Positions 49,491 through 58,976 are shown, counted from the first letter of the stretch. The stretch: DNA of 64,000 nucleotides from Marivita sp041725935 (GCA_041725935.1 JBGRQD010000018.1:11353-75352), one strand, 5' to 3'. Notes: a model not told the origin generated them from the sequence alone. Made by a program: numbers and translations.

Positions 49491-50207
49491 ATGCGCTTTC
49501 AAACCCCTCTTGTTCCCGGCACGCTGATCCGACGGTACAAACGCTTTCTGGCGGATGTCACCTTGGCCGACGGGCAGGAGATCACCGCACATTGCGCCAA
49601 TCCGGGATCGATGATGGGGCTGGCCGAGCCGGGGATGCGCGTCTGGCTGGAACCGAACGACGATCCGAAGAAAAAGCTGAAATTTGGCTGGCGGCTGGTC
49701 GAGCATGAAAACGGGCATTTCACGGGCGTCGACACGGGTGTTCCGAACCGCATGCTGCGCACAGCGCTCGAGGCCCGCGCCGTTCCCGGGCTGACAGAGT
49801 TCGACACCCTGCGCGCCGAAGTACCCTATGCCCAAAACAGCCGAATTGATTTCCTGCTGTCGCGCGACGGGCATCCCGACACCTATGTCGAGGTCAAGTC
49901 CGTCACGCTGTCCCGTCAAGCCGGTCTTGCGGAATTTCCCGACAGCGTCACCGCGCGCGGGACAAAACATCTGAACGACCTCGCCGAGATGGTGCAACAG
50001 GGGCACCGCGCCGTGATGCTCTATCTTGTGCAGCGAACCGATTGCGACCGCATGACCCTCGCTCATGACATCGACCCAGCCTATGCACGGGCCTGGACCA
50101 CCGCCACGGCTGCTGGTGTTGAATCCCTTGCCCTTGATTGCACAATCACACCCGAAGCGGTGGAGTTGGGAAAAGCGATCCGAATGGACGCCCCGAAGCG
50201 GACCTGA
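49491..50207 (+). CDS. sfsA: DNA/RNA nuclease SfsA
   Basis: A 238-residue SfsA. Family features: 'RRYKRFLADVTLADGQEITA', 'HCANPGSMMGL', 'SRIDFLL', 'YVEVKSVTLS' and 'FPDSVTARGTKHLNDL'. The ExK nuclease signature is seen in 'DFLL...VEVKSVTL'. First known as a sugar-fermentation stimulator in E. coli; its cellular role is unclear. Followed by map on the same strand. Confidence 0.94.
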   Translation: MRFQTPLVPGTLIRRYKRFLADVTLADGQEITAHCANPGSMMGLAEPGMRVWLEPNDDPKKKLKFGWRLVEHENGHFTGVDTGVPNRMLRTALEARAVPGLTEFDTLRAEVPYAQNSRIDFLLSRDGHPDTYVEVKSVTLSRQAGLAEFPDSVTARGTKHLNDLAEMVQQGHRAVMLYLVQRTDCDRMTLAHDIDPAYARAWTTATAAGVESLALDCTITPEAVELGKAIRMDAPKRT

Positions 50208-50274
50208 TGTCGCGCCACTGGCAAATTCCTGCGCAGGGGGCTAAAACCCCTTTCAAGAGCTACTGGAGTGCACT

Positions 50275-51090
50275 GTGAACACCAACCATGACGGTCGCAT
50301 GACGCGTGAAGGCATCCGTATCCATGATGCGGCGGATTTCGCTGGCATGCGTCATGCCGGAGAGCTGGCCGCGCGTATCCTCGACGAGGTGGCGGAGCAT
50401 GTGTTTGTCGGTCAGACCACCGCCGCGCTGGACGATTTCATTCAGTCCCGGGTCGAAGCGGCTGGCGCCACCTCGGCGACCATCGGGTACAAGGGCTACC
50501 AACACGCCAGCTGCATCAGCGTGAACCACGTCGTGTGTCATGGCATTCCCGGTGAGAAGACGCTCAAGGAGGGTGACATCCTCAATATCGACGTGACCGT
50601 GATCGTCGATGGCTGGTTCGGTGACACAAGCCGCATGTACGTGGCCGGCAAGCTGAGCCGCAAGGCAGAGCGGCTGATCCAGGTCACGCATGACGCGCTG
50701 TTCAAGGGCATCGAAGCGGCGAGGCCCGGAAACACGTTTGGCGATATCGGCCATGCAATCCAGACATTTGTCGAGGCGAACCGCATGTCGGTGGTGCGCG
50801 ATTTCTGTGGCCACGGATTGGGACGCGTGTTCCATGCCCCGCCCAACGTGCTGCATTACGGACGCCCCGGCACCGGTCCGCGGCTTGAAGAAGGCATGTT
50901 CTTTACCATTGAGCCAATGGTGAACCTTGGCCGCCCGGAAACCAAGGTACTGGCCGATGACTGGACCGCCGTCACACGGGACAAATCGCTGTCAGCCCAG
51001 TTCGAACATTCCATCGGGGTTACCTCGGACGGGTGCGAAGTGTTCACGCTCTCCCCGGCGGGGCTGTTCCATCCGACGTACACCGTCTGA
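50275..51090 (+). CDS. map: Methionine aminopeptidase, type I
   Basis: A 271-residue cobalt/iron-dependent enzyme that removes the initiator Met. The metal ligands are all visible: the two Asp of 'NIDVTVIVDGWFGDTSR', His in 'GHGLGRVFH', Glu in 'TIEPM' and Glu in 'QFEHSIGVT'. The start is a GTG at 50275 with GGAG 7 bases upstream; a second start at the ATG eight codons later is possible. Confidence 0.95.
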   Translation: MNTNHDGRMTREGIRIHDAADFAGMRHAGELAARILDEVAEHVFVGQTTAALDDFIQSRVEAAGATSATIGYKGYQHASCISVNHVVCHGIPGEKTLKEGDILNIDVTVIVDGWFGDTSRMYVAGKLSRKAERLIQVTHDALFKGIEAARPGNTFGDIGHAIQTFVEANRMSVVRDFCGHGLGRVFHAPPNVLHYGRPGTGPRLEEGMFFTIEPMVNLGRPETKVLADDWTAVTRDKSLSAQFEHSIGVTSDGCEVFTLSPAGLFHPTYTV

Positions 51091-51104
51091 GCATTTCGGC
51101 CGCG

Positions 51105-51788
51105 ATGGACACGCATCCGACCCGTGTTCTGACCATCGGGAGCAGCTGCATCAACCGGTTCCAATTCGATCATTTCCAGTCGCGCAACCCCGGCACGGAA
51201 CATCACTTCGTCAGGACGCTGTTCGATTGGAACATCGTGTCACTGGTGGGCACGGAAGCCATCCTGCGTCACGCGGTGCATGGCACGCTTTTGAGCATGC
51301 TTCAGAATGTGTCCGGATTTCGTGTCGAATGGGATGTGCTTCTGTTTCACGATCAGCTTCCCGGCGTGTGCTTTTTCCATGAACAGGACATTGCCAGAAC
51401 CTTTGACGATCCAACGCAGAAATCGGCTCTGATCAGTAAGCTGACCCATCAGGCGGCGCCTTTCCTCGCCCCCGCCTATCCGGGTCAAACTCATCTGATC
51501 TGGTCGAACGTGCAACCCAACTTGCCGGACACCGTGCACAACGTCACGCCGTGGGAAAGCTTCCAACTGACCGTCGACCGACATGCGGTGATCACTGTGC
51601 TGGGACGCAAGCTGTTCGGAACGGACACCCGTTTTTCTTTTTTCACCGTGGCAGAGGATGTCTCGCCAGAGTTGATCGGGGCCGCGGACGTGCATGTGAT
51701 CGATCTGCCCCGCGGGCCTGATTACGAAGGTCCACCCACCCTCTACGACTCTCTTCTCGCTTGTATCGTCACAGGGACACACCCCTGA
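51105..51788 (+). CDS. DUF1796-like putative papain-like cysteine peptidase
   Basis: A 227-residue protein. The opening 'VLTIGSSCINRFQFDHF' followed by 'FVRTLFDWNIVSL' has the pattern of DUF1796, in which a 'LGS.C' cysteine and an 'FDW' block are conserved; C15 would be the nucleophile. The rest ('WDVLLFHDQLPGVCFFHE', 'HLIWSNVQPN') fits less well. Such proteins are often linked to polysaccharide or capsule loci, none of which is visible here. Start ATG 51105, 14 bases after map. Confidence 0.5.
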   Translation: MDTHPTRVLTIGSSCINRFQFDHFQSRNPGTEHHFVRTLFDWNIVSLVGTEAILRHAVHGTLLSMLQNVSGFRVEWDVLLFHDQLPGVCFFHEQDIARTFDDPTQKSALISKLTHQAAPFLAPAYPGQTHLIWSNVQPNLPDTVHNVTPWESFQLTVDRHAVITVLGRKLFGTDTRFSFFTVAEDVSPELIGAADVHVIDLPRGPDYEGPPTLYDSLLACIVTGTHP

Positions 51789-51868
51789 AGCTCTGGGCGA
51801 GTAAGATGGTTTGTCGCTTTCCCTTGCCCGCTCGCGCCGCTAAACCCTTTGCCATAGCGGAGGCCCAG

Positions 51869-52954
51869 ATGACGAAGATCACCCCACAGCCCGGAATCAT
51901 GGATATTGCGCTGTATGTCGGCGGGAAATCCCATGTCGACGGCGTATCCAACGTGGTGAAACTCAGCTCGAACGAAAACCCGTTCGGGCCAAGCCCCGCC
52001 GCTCAGGAAGCCGTGCGGCGTTCGGTGCTCGATCTGCATCGCTATCCGTCGACGGATCATGGCGCGCTGCGCGCTGCCATTGCCGAGGTTTACGGCTTGA
52101 ACGCCGACCAGATCATCTGCGGTGTCGGCTCGGACGAGATCCTCACCTTTCTCTGCCAAGCTTATGCCGGGCCGGGCGACGAAGTCATACACACCGAACA
52201 CGGATTCGCGCTGTACAAGATCGGTGCACTGGCCGCAGGCGCAACCCCGGTGGAGGTGCGCGAACAGGACCGCGTCACCGATGTGGATGCGATCCTTGCC
52301 GCCTGTACCGACAAGACCAAGCTGGTGTTCATCGCCAACCCGAACAACCCGACCGGCACGATGATCGGACTGGCCGAGGTGGAACGCCTTGCCGAAAACC
52401 TGCCACCGCAGATCCTGCTGGTGCTGGACGGGGCTTATGCCGAATTCGTCGATGGCTATGATGGCGGTGCCGGCCTTGTCAGGGCGCGCGACAATGTCTT
52501 TATGACGCGCACCTTCTCCAAGATCTATGGCCTTGGCGGATTGCGCATCGGCTGGGGTTACGGACCGCAAGACATCATCGACGTGCTCAACCGCATTCGC
52601 GGACCGTTCAACCTGTCGGGAACCGCGCTCGCCGCCGCCGAAGTGGCCGTGCGCGATACCGCCTATGTCGAGAAATGCCGCCTCGAGAACACCCGCCTGC
52701 GCGCATGGCTGGCCGAGGCTCTGGCCGAACATGGCGTGCCCTCGGACACGTCGATGGCGAATTTCGTCCTTGCGCGGTTTGCCGATGAGCCCGAAGCGGA
52801 AGCCTGCAATCTTTACCTTCAGAAACAGGGGCTGATCGTACGGCAGGTTGGATCGTACAACCTGCCCTTCGCCCTGCGCATCACCGTCGGTGACGAAGCA
52901 AGCTGCCGCCGGGTGGCCCATGCCGTGGGACAGTTCAAGGCGGGCGCGCGATGA
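51869..52954 (+). CDS. hisC: Histidinol-phosphate aminotransferase
   Basis: A 361-residue PLP aminotransferase of histidine synthesis (and often of phenylalanine/tyrosine). Motifs: 'SSNENPFGPSPAA', 'NPNNPTGTMI', 'DGAYAEF' and the PLP lysine in 'TRTFSKIYGLGGLRIGWG'. GGAGG precedes ATG 51869. Its stop overlaps the dehydrogenase start (ATGA), so aromatic amino-acid synthesis is the likely shared task. Confidence 0.93.
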   Translation: MTKITPQPGIMDIALYVGGKSHVDGVSNVVKLSSNENPFGPSPAAQEAVRRSVLDLHRYPSTDHGALRAAIAEVYGLNADQIICGVGSDEILTFLCQAYAGPGDEVIHTEHGFALYKIGALAAGATPVEVREQDRVTDVDAILAACTDKTKLVFIANPNNPTGTMIGLAEVERLAENLPPQILLVLDGAYAEFVDGYDGGAGLVRARDNVFMTRTFSKIYGLGGLRIGWGYGPQDIIDVLNRIRGPFNLSGTALAAAEVAVRDTAYVEKCRLENTRLRAWLAEALAEHGVPSDTSMANFVLARFADEPEAEACNLYLQKQGLIVRQVGSYNLPFALRITVGDEASCRRVAHAVGQFKAGAR

Positions 52955-53862
52955 CCCCGATCTATGACCGGGTGGCTCTGATCGGTCTTGGGCTTATCGC
53001 GTCTTCAATGTTCTGGTCGATGAAACGCGGCGGCCTGGCAGGGCATGTCACAGGCTATGCCCGCAGTGTCGAAACCCGCGACACGGCACGCCGCATCGGT
53101 CTGTGCGATACGGTCTGCGACACGCTTCCCGACGCGGTGCAGGATGCCGATCTTGTCGTTCTGGCCGTACCCGTGGGGGTGATGGGTCAGCTCGCCGCCG
53201 ATATCGCGCCCTACCTGAAACCCGGCGCGACCGTCACGGATGTCGGATCGGTCAAAGCGCAGGTGATCGCGGATGTGTTACCCGTCATTCCCGAAGGCGT
53301 ACATTTCGTGCCTGCGCATCCATTGGCGGGTACCGAGCATTCCGGCCCGGAATCGGGCTTTGCGACGCTGTTCGACAACCGCTGGTGCCTTTTGGTCCCT
53401 CCCGAGGGCAGCGCACCCGAGGCGGTCGAGACCCTGTCGCGGTTCTGGCGCGGACTCGGGTCGAACGTCGATGTCATGGATGCCGACCATCACGACCTCG
53501 TGCTTGCGGTCACGTCGCATTGCCCCCACTTGATCGCCTACACGATGGTCGGCGTTGCCGATGATCTGCGACGCGTCACCGACAGCGAGGTGATCAAGTA
53601 TTCTGCCGCGGGCTTCCGCGACTTCACCCGCATCGCCGCATCCGACCCGACCATGTGGCGCGACGTGTTCCTGACGAACAAGGACGCCACGCTGGAAATT
53701 CTCGGCCGGTTCACAGAAGAACTCTTTGCCCTCCAGCGCGCGATCCGGCAGGGTGATGGCCCGCTCCTGCACGAGTACTTTACCCGCACCCGTGCAATCC
53801 GGCGCGGAATCATCGAAGCGGGGCAGGATACTGCGGCTCCGAATTTTGGACGATCTGGATAG
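52951..53862 (+). CDS. Prephenate/arogenate dehydrogenase
   Basis: A 303-residue TyrA-family enzyme of tyrosine synthesis. 'VALIGLGLIASSMFWSMKRG' binds NAD(P); 'HPLAGTEHSGPESGF' and 'DADHHDLVLAVTSHCPHLIAY' are the substrate-site segments. Whether it acts on prephenate or arogenate is not decided. hisC upstream would supply the transamination step. A short protein gene for an extensin-like peptidase follows after 8 bases. Confidence 0.9.
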   Translation: MTPIYDRVALIGLGLIASSMFWSMKRGGLAGHVTGYARSVETRDTARRIGLCDTVCDTLPDAVQDADLVVLAVPVGVMGQLAADIAPYLKPGATVTDVGSVKAQVIADVLPVIPEGVHFVPAHPLAGTEHSGPESGFATLFDNRWCLLVPPEGSAPEAVETLSRFWRGLGSNVDVMDADHHDLVLAVTSHCPHLIAYTMVGVADDLRRVTDSEVIKYSAAGFRDFTRIAASDPTMWRDVFLTNKDATLEILGRFTEELFALQRAIRQGDGPLLHEYFTRTRAIRRGIIEAGQDTAAPNFGRSG

Positions 53863-53870
53863 GGCAATTG

Positions 53871-54761
53871 ATGCGTGTAACGAGTGTTCTGGTTTGTGTT
53901 TGGATCATGTTGGCAAAGGCGGCGACGGCCGCGCCCGACACATCTTTGCGCCCGGTTGCCCGCGCCATTCCGACCGAGACGACGGTCCTTTCTCTTGGTG
54001 ACATCCGACCGGTGATGCGCCCAGAACTGTACGAAGCAACGCTTGTCCGCCAATTGACGCGCCAGTTCGAGCAGGACGCCGATCCGGGGTTTCAGCGCGC
54101 GCTGGAAAGCCAGACCGATCTTGGCGCACGCACATTTGCCGCCGTCTCTCCGCAAGCCACCGGGCTGTCGATCCGCCCGACCCTGCGGCCTGACAATATG
54201 GTTCAAAGGGTCATGGCACAACGCAACGCCCGCGCGAGGGGGGCCATTTGCGGCGATCCCGATATTCAGGGCGAAACGGTCGGCTTTGTTCCGGGCCGTT
54301 TGTCGGCCTGCGGAATTCAGGACGCCGTGCGCGTGCGGTCCGTGTCAGGTATACCGCTGAGCCAGGAGGCGATGATCGATTGTCCGACCGCCAAGGCGCT
54401 CAAGACATGGGTCGACAAGGGGATGAAGCCCGCGATCGGGACCACCGGAGGCGGCGTGGCGCAGATCAGAGTTGCGGCGCATTACGCCTGTCGCACGCGG
54501 AACAATCAGCCCGGCGCCAGGATCAGCGAGCATGGTAAGGGCCGGGCCATCGATATCTCCGGGTTTCGTCTGCGCGACGGGTCCGAGATCACCCTCTTGC
54601 AAGATTGGAACCGGCGCGAGACCGGCGCAATGCTGCGCGTCATGCAGAAGCGCGCCTGCGGAATTTTCGGCACTGTGCTTGGCCCGGACTCGGATCGTTT
54701 CCACAAGGATCACTTCCATTTCGACACTGCGCGCCATCGCGGCGGCGCGTTCTGTCGCTGA
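53871..54761 (+). CDS. Extensin-like family protein (LAS-type peptidase fold)
   Basis: A 296-residue exported protein. A signal peptide ('MRVTSVLVCVWIMLAKAATA') precedes a low-complexity stretch and a C-terminal extensin-like domain. The zinc ligands expected for LAS-type D-Ala-D-Ala peptidases are visible: 'SEHGKGRAIDISGF' (HxxxxxxD) and 'FHKDHFHFD'. Likely a peptidoglycan carboxypeptidase. It ends just 2 bases from the convergent fliP gene. Confidence 0.86.
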   Translation: MRVTSVLVCVWIMLAKAATAAPDTSLRPVARAIPTETTVLSLGDIRPVMRPELYEATLVRQLTRQFEQDADPGFQRALESQTDLGARTFAAVSPQATGLSIRPTLRPDNMVQRVMAQRNARARGAICGDPDIQGETVGFVPGRLSACGIQDAVRVRSVSGIPLSQEAMIDCPTAKALKTWVDKGMKPAIGTTGGGVAQIRVAAHYACRTRNNQPGARISEHGKGRAIDISGFRLRDGSEITLLQDWNRRETGAMLRVMQKRACGIFGTVLGPDSDRFHKDHFHFDTARHRGGAFCR

Positions 54762-54763
54762 GG

Positions 54764-55492
54764 CTATTGGTACGACCTGACAAGGCTTTCCGCGACAAGC
54801 GCCCAGCCATTCGCAACGACAAAGAAGGCAAGTTTGAACGGAAGTGACACGATCGCGGGGGGCACCATCATCATGCCCATCGACATCAACACGGCGGCGA
54901 CCACCAAGTCGATTATGAGGAACGGCAGGAAAATCAGGAAGCCGACCTGAAACGCCCGCGACAGTTCGGACAGCAGGAAGGTCGATATCAGCACCGACAG
55001 CGGCGTCTCGGGACTGGGTTCAGTCAGGTTCAAATCAGACCGAATTCTGGCCATAGTTTCAAATGTCTTGGGGTCAATCTGAGCTGCCATAAAGACGCGG
55101 AATGGTTCAAAACCAAGTCGGAAGCCGTCTTCGACGTCGATTTCTTCGTCCAGCAGCGGTCTTATCCCCTGCTCCCATGAATCGATCAGGACCGGCTCCA
55201 TCACGAAGAATGTCAGGAACAGTGCGATACTAATGATCAGCATGTTCGGTGGAGATTGCTGCAATCCGATACCCAGTCGCAAGATCGAAAGCACCGTCAA
55301 GATGAACGGAAAACATGTCACAGTGACCACGATCCCGGGCGCAATACTCAAAACGGTGATCAGTGCAATCAATTGCAAGGTCGTGGCAGTGATCGAACCG
55401 CCATCGCCAAAATCCATCGACAGGGTTTGCGCCGATGCCCCGGTCGCCGCACCGAGAATGATCGAGATTGCGATGATGCCGAAACGTCCCAT
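54764..55492 (-). CDS. fliP: Flagellar export gate protein FliP
   Basis: A 242-residue core component of the flagellar type III export gate. A signal-like N-terminus, then 'CFPFILTVLSILRLGIGLQQ' and 'PPNMLIISIALFLTFFVMEP', then the C-terminal 'FLIFLPFLIIDLVVAAVLMS' with four membrane helices. Last of four leftward genes fliF-fliH-fliN-fliP, 3 bases after fliN. Confidence 0.94.
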   Translation of the reverse strand: MGRFGIIAISIILGAATGASAQTLSMDFGDGGSITATTLQLIALITVLSIAPGIVVTVTCFPFILTVLSILRLGIGLQQSPPNMLIISIALFLTFFVMEPVLIDSWEQGIRPLLDEEIDVEDGFRLGFEPFRVFMAAQIDPKTFETMARIRSDLNLTEPSPETPLSVLISTFLLSELSRAFQVGFLIFLPFLIIDLVVAAVLMSMGMMMVPPAIVSLPFKLAFFVVANGWALVAESLVRSYQ

Positions 55493-55495
55493 CGC

Positions 55496-55792
55496 CTAGA
55501 CGCCGGATGCGCCAAGATCGTTCACATCGACCAGCCGAACGCAAAGCTGGCCTTGCTGTTCACCGGTCTCCGCGATCTCGAGCACGCCCAATCCGATCAG
55601 GCGATCCCCGACATAGAGCTCGACCATGTCCTCGACCCGCTTGTCGAGGATCAGGACAGACCCCTCCTCGAGGCGCAGCAAATCCCGTACTAGCGGTCGC
55701 GCGCGACCGACCGAAACCGTGATTTCAATCGGAACATGAGTGAAGGCTGCATCGCTCTTGCGGGCGTCTGGGGTCTGGGTTGAGCTATCCAT
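55496..55792 (-). CDS. fliN: Flagellar switch protein FliN
   Basis: A 98-residue C-ring/switch protein with a single SpoA domain: 'VPIEITVSVGRARPLVRDLL' and 'VELYVGDRLIGLGVLEIAE'. ATG 55792 gives the family length and overlaps the fliH-like gene by 8 bases. Confidence 0.9.
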   Translation of the reverse strand: MDSSTQTPDARKSDAAFTHVPIEITVSVGRARPLVRDLLRLEEGSVLILDKRVEDMVELYVGDRLIGLGVLEIAETGEQQGQLCVRLVDVNDLGASGV

Positions 55793-56387
55793 GGGCACGC
55801 ATCCCCGTCTCCTCATGCAGCACTGCGTACACCGCTTGTGAGATTTGGGCCGTTACATCCGAGAGGTCTACTGACAGTTCCTTGCGCCCAAGCCGCATAT
55901 CCGCGCGGCCTTCGGGAACATCCGCGTCTTCGACCACCTTGATCGGCAGGCTGGTCGCGGCACCGTTCACCAGTTGGGACACATGTTCCGCAGAGCCCGG
56001 AGCAACAACGATCTCGATCTGGACCGGCCCAATATCCCTGGCGATGCGGGTCAGTTGATCGGCGACATGTGCACCGAGCGTGTCGCGGGCCAGAGACGGC
56101 AGGATTTTGTTCAGGATTTCGTCGAAAAGCGGGCCGATATTCGACAGGATCTGTGCGTGAACATCATGGTAGGTGAATGACAAATCCTGAAGATTTTGCG
56201 CAATTCCATCGGCGAGTTGGGTGCCTTCGTCGGTCTTGGCCTTGATCGCGTCGTCCCAACCCGCGCGATACCCCTTGTCGAAGGATTCCAACCTTTCGTT
56301 TTCCAGTGTTTCATCTGAAACCGTATGGGCCGCATTGGCTGGAACCGGCGTGCCAAAATCCTCTAAGAACGCAAAAAGGGGAGTCAT
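55785..56387 (-). CDS. fliH: FliH-like flagellar assembly protein
   Basis: A 200-residue protein with an N-terminal helical part ('ENERLESFDKGYRAGWDDAI') and a C-terminal domain ending in 'LSVDLSDVTAQISQAV', the layout of FliH, the negative regulator of the flagellar ATPase. Divergence makes the call depend on context: it lies exactly between fliF and fliN, overlapping both. Confidence 0.78.
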   Translation of the reverse strand: MTPLFAFLEDFGTPVPANAAHTVSDETLENERLESFDKGYRAGWDDAIKAKTDEGTQLADGIAQNLQDLSFTYHDVHAQILSNIGPLFDEILNKILPSLARDTLGAHVADQLTRIARDIGPVQIEIVVAPGSAEHVSQLVNGAATSLPIKVVEDADVPEGRADMRLGRKELSVDLSDVTAQISQAVYAVLHEETGMRAHG

Positions 56388-57988
56388 CTCGCGTCTCCCG
56401 GTCTTGGATCATCCAACCAGCTGCGCAAAACTTCGACCGTTTCGCCGCGCCGTTCCTCGATCAGGTTTTTCAACCGTGCAACGGCGTCTTCGGAATTTAA
56501 AACGTCCGGCTGGGCGCCACGGTCAGAAAGCATCGGCAGATCAGTATTGCCCATGTCAGGTTCGATCGTGCCGCTCAATACAGGTAGGTCTGCCGCCTGA
56601 TCAGAAGCTAGGGACAATTGCGCCAAGGCGGGCAGAGTCGCTGCTTGGCGTCTAGGCAGGAGCAACGGACGGATTACGAAAATACCGAGAATAAGCGCAA
56701 CCACAGCCAACACCCCGAGCTGGATAAGATTCATCGTATCGGCCTGACCAGAAAACAGACTCGGTTCTGCTGGCAGCGATCCGATGGTTTTCAAAGGCTC
56801 GAAGGAGAGGGATTTGAGAGTGATGACGTCGCCACGGCTTTCATCATAGCCAACCGCCGACGCCACCAAGTCCCTGAGTGCGGAAAGCTCTGCCTCAGGC
56901 ACGGGCACAAACGAAGCAGCGCCCTGAGCATCGGTCTGAAGCGTCCCGTTGACCATGACCGCGACGGTCAGCCGCTTGATCGCACCCGGTGCCTTGAGAA
57001 CTTCCCGCGTCGTCTGCGACACTTCGAAATTCAGACGCTCGCGGGTTTCGGCGCTCTGCCGCGTCTCGGATTCGGTTTCCGCCGCATCGCCATCAGGCAG
57101 GTTGGACGCGACCGTGACGGCGCCAGAACCAGCGTTTTCGGATTGTTCCGAGCGCTCTTCGCTGTCGGAACTGATGACAAAGCGGCTTTCCGGATCAAAG
57201 CGACGCTCCGTGATCGATTCGGTTTCAGTGATCGAATCGATGCTGACTTCCACAACGGCATTGCCGGGGCCCACCCGAGCTTCGAGCAGCCGCAGAACCC
57301 GGTCGCGCAACAGGTCGCTCCGGTCTTGGATACGCGCTGCGCTGCTCATGTCACCGTCGTCCGACAGCAGGCCCAGTTGGGCATCGACCAAAGCAACATT
57401 CTGCGGCTCAAGACCCGCCACCGCCGAGGCAACGAGGTGGCGTATCGCATTTGCCTGCGCAGGGTCGATTGCGCCCGAACGCGCGGTAACGTGCACAGAG
57501 GCGCTTGGGGCCAGGTCGCTGCGAAACGCATTTTCACTTCCAGTGGCGATATGGACCCGAGCTGAGCCGATCTCGGGGGATGACACGATTGTTCGTGCCA
57601 ATTCACCCTCTTTCGCGCGCAGGTAGGCGGCATCGAACATCTGTGATGTGGTTCCGAAGCCAGACAATGTATCCAGCAGTTCGTAGCCTTGGCCGGACGA
57701 GGCCGGCAAACCTTCTGTTGCAAGCGTCAGACGCAATTGGTCTCGGGTCGCGGCAGACACGAGAATGGATGTGCCTTGAACCTCAAACGGAACGCCCTTC
57801 TGCTGCAAGGATTGAACCACCTCGCCGGCTGAGGCCACGTCAAGTCCCGCGTACAAAAGCGTCATGCGAGGCTGGGTCACAAGACGTGACATGCCTAGGA
57901 CGGCCAGAAATATGGCGACCGTCGATCCGATCACGATCGCCTTTCGCGCATTGGAGAGTCCTCGCCAGATCGGGAATATATGCTGCAC
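56384..57988 (-). CDS. fliF: Flagellar MS-ring protein FliF
   Basis: A 534-residue protein that builds the MS ring. An N-terminal membrane helix ('AIVIGSTVAIFLAVLG') precedes the ring-building domain 'LLYAGLDVASAGEVVQSLQQ', 'YELLDTLSGFGTTSQMFDAA', 'EGELARTIVSSPEIGSARVH'; a second helix ('LGVLAVVALILGIFVI') leads to a C-terminal FliG-binding tail. First gene of the leftward flagellar operon. Confidence 0.95.
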   Translation of the reverse strand: MQHIFPIWRGLSNARKAIVIGSTVAIFLAVLGMSRLVTQPRMTLLYAGLDVASAGEVVQSLQQKGVPFEVQGTSILVSAATRDQLRLTLATEGLPASSGQGYELLDTLSGFGTTSQMFDAAYLRAKEGELARTIVSSPEIGSARVHIATGSENAFRSDLAPSASVHVTARSGAIDPAQANAIRHLVASAVAGLEPQNVALVDAQLGLLSDDGDMSSAARIQDRSDLLRDRVLRLLEARVGPGNAVVEVSIDSITETESITERRFDPESRFVISSDSEERSEQSENAGSGAVTVASNLPDGDAAETESETRQSAETRERLNFEVSQTTREVLKAPGAIKRLTVAVMVNGTLQTDAQGAASFVPVPEAELSALRDLVASAVGYDESRGDVITLKSLSFEPLKTIGSLPAEPSLFSGQADTMNLIQLGVLAVVALILGIFVIRPLLLPRRQAATLPALAQLSLASDQAADLPVLSGTIEPDMGNTDLPMLSDRGAQPDVLNSEDAVARLKNLIEERRGETVEVLRSWLDDPRPGDAR

Positions 57989-58049
57989 CGAAATCCTCCG
58001 AATTCAAAACATCCTGTTTCGTCGATGCACCCGTTATTGCGCTTTCGTG

Positions 58050-58064
58050 TTAACAATCGGTTAG
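58050..58064. promoter_or_regulatory. CtrA-like site between fliF and fliL
   Basis: TTAA-N7-TTAG in the 121-base divergent gap; the CtrA consensus is TTAA-N7-TTAA. Flagellar genes in Rhodobacterales commonly need CtrA, so a site shared by both operons is plausible. One mismatch. Confidence 0.45.
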
Positions 58065-58109
58065 TGCCTGCACGCTAAGACAATTCCAAAATCGAGGAAC
58101 GGAACCGTC

Positions 58110-58607
58110 ATGGCATTGGCTCGAGCACCAGAAACAGACAGCAGCGAAAGCACGCAGAAATCGTCGAAACTCGTCCTGATTCTGTCGGTGGTACTGGGCC
58201 TTGCAGGTGCGGGATTGGGGTTTTTCGCCCTGACCAACGGACTGGTACCCTTGGGTCAGGCTGGGTCTGACCAAGCAAAGACACAACATGCGTCCACGGT
58301 CGCGCCCGACGTTGCGTTCGTCGAAATCCCGCCTCTCATCGTCACTCTGCCACCTGGGTCCAGAAATGAGCATCTGCGCTTTACCGGATTGATCGAGGTG
58401 CCGGCAGGTTACGAGGAAGAGGTTTTGTTTCTGATGCCGCGGATACAGGACGTCCTGAACGGGTATCTCCGTGCCTTAACAATCGAAGACATCGAAGGAG
58501 CCGGAGCGCTGTTCAGGATAAGGCTGCAACTCTTTCGCCGTATCGTCATGGTTGTCGGCCTAGGCAAGGCCAACAGTCTACTTGTGACAGAATTCATTCT
58601 GAATTGA
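58110..58607 (+). CDS. fliL: Flagellar basal-body-associated protein FliL
   Basis: A 165-residue protein with a single N-terminal membrane helix (about residues 21-42, 'LVLILSVVLGLAGAGLGFF') and a stomatin-like periplasmic domain: 'FVEIPPLIVTLPPGSRNEHL' and the end 'LVTEFILN'. It supports stator function. GAGGAAC precedes the ATG; it is divergent from fliF. Confidence 0.9.
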   Translation: MALARAPETDSSESTQKSSKLVLILSVVLGLAGAGLGFFALTNGLVPLGQAGSDQAKTQHASTVAPDVAFVEIPPLIVTLPPGSRNEHLRFTGLIEVPAGYEEEVLFLMPRIQDVLNGYLRALTIEDIEGAGALFRIRLQLFRRIVMVVGLGKANSLLVTEFILN

Positions 58608-58616
58608 GGACCTGAA

Positions 58617-58976
58617 ATGGAATTTGTAGCAGATGTCTTGCTAGTCGCCGGAGCGCTTGGAGCGGGGCTCTATTGCTTTGTGCTTTCCCGTAGACTGACC
58701 CGGTTCACAGACTTGGAAAACGGTGTCGGCGCGGCTGTTGCAGTACTGTCGGCTCAGGTGACCGATCTGCAAACCGCCCTGCAAAGCGCCCAAAAGACTG
58801 CAATCCACTCTAGCGACAGCCTTGAAGACCTGACCCGTCGTGCGGAAGACGCGGCGAAGCGTCTGGAACTGATGGTCGCCTCCTTACATGATCTGCCGCC
58901 CAAGAACCCAATGCCGGACGCGCCTCCCACGCCAACGAGCCCCGTGTTTTCCCGGCATGCCGGCGGTGCAAGTTGA
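58617..58976 (+). CDS. Hypothetical protein in the flagellar operon
   Basis: A 119-residue protein: one N-terminal membrane helix ('VLLVAGALGAGLYCFVLS'), then a coiled coil ('LEDLTRRAEDAAKRLELMVA') and a Pro-rich tail. No named family that I know, but a short membrane-coiled-coil gene between fliL and motE is common in Rhodobacterales. Starts 9 bases after fliL and ends overlapping motE. Confidence 0.75.
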   Translation: MEFVADVLLVAGALGAGLYCFVLSRRLTRFTDLENGVGAAVAVLSAQVTDLQTALQSAQKTAIHSSDSLEDLTRRAEDAAKRLELMVASLHDLPPKNPMPDAPPTPTSPVFSRHAGGAS

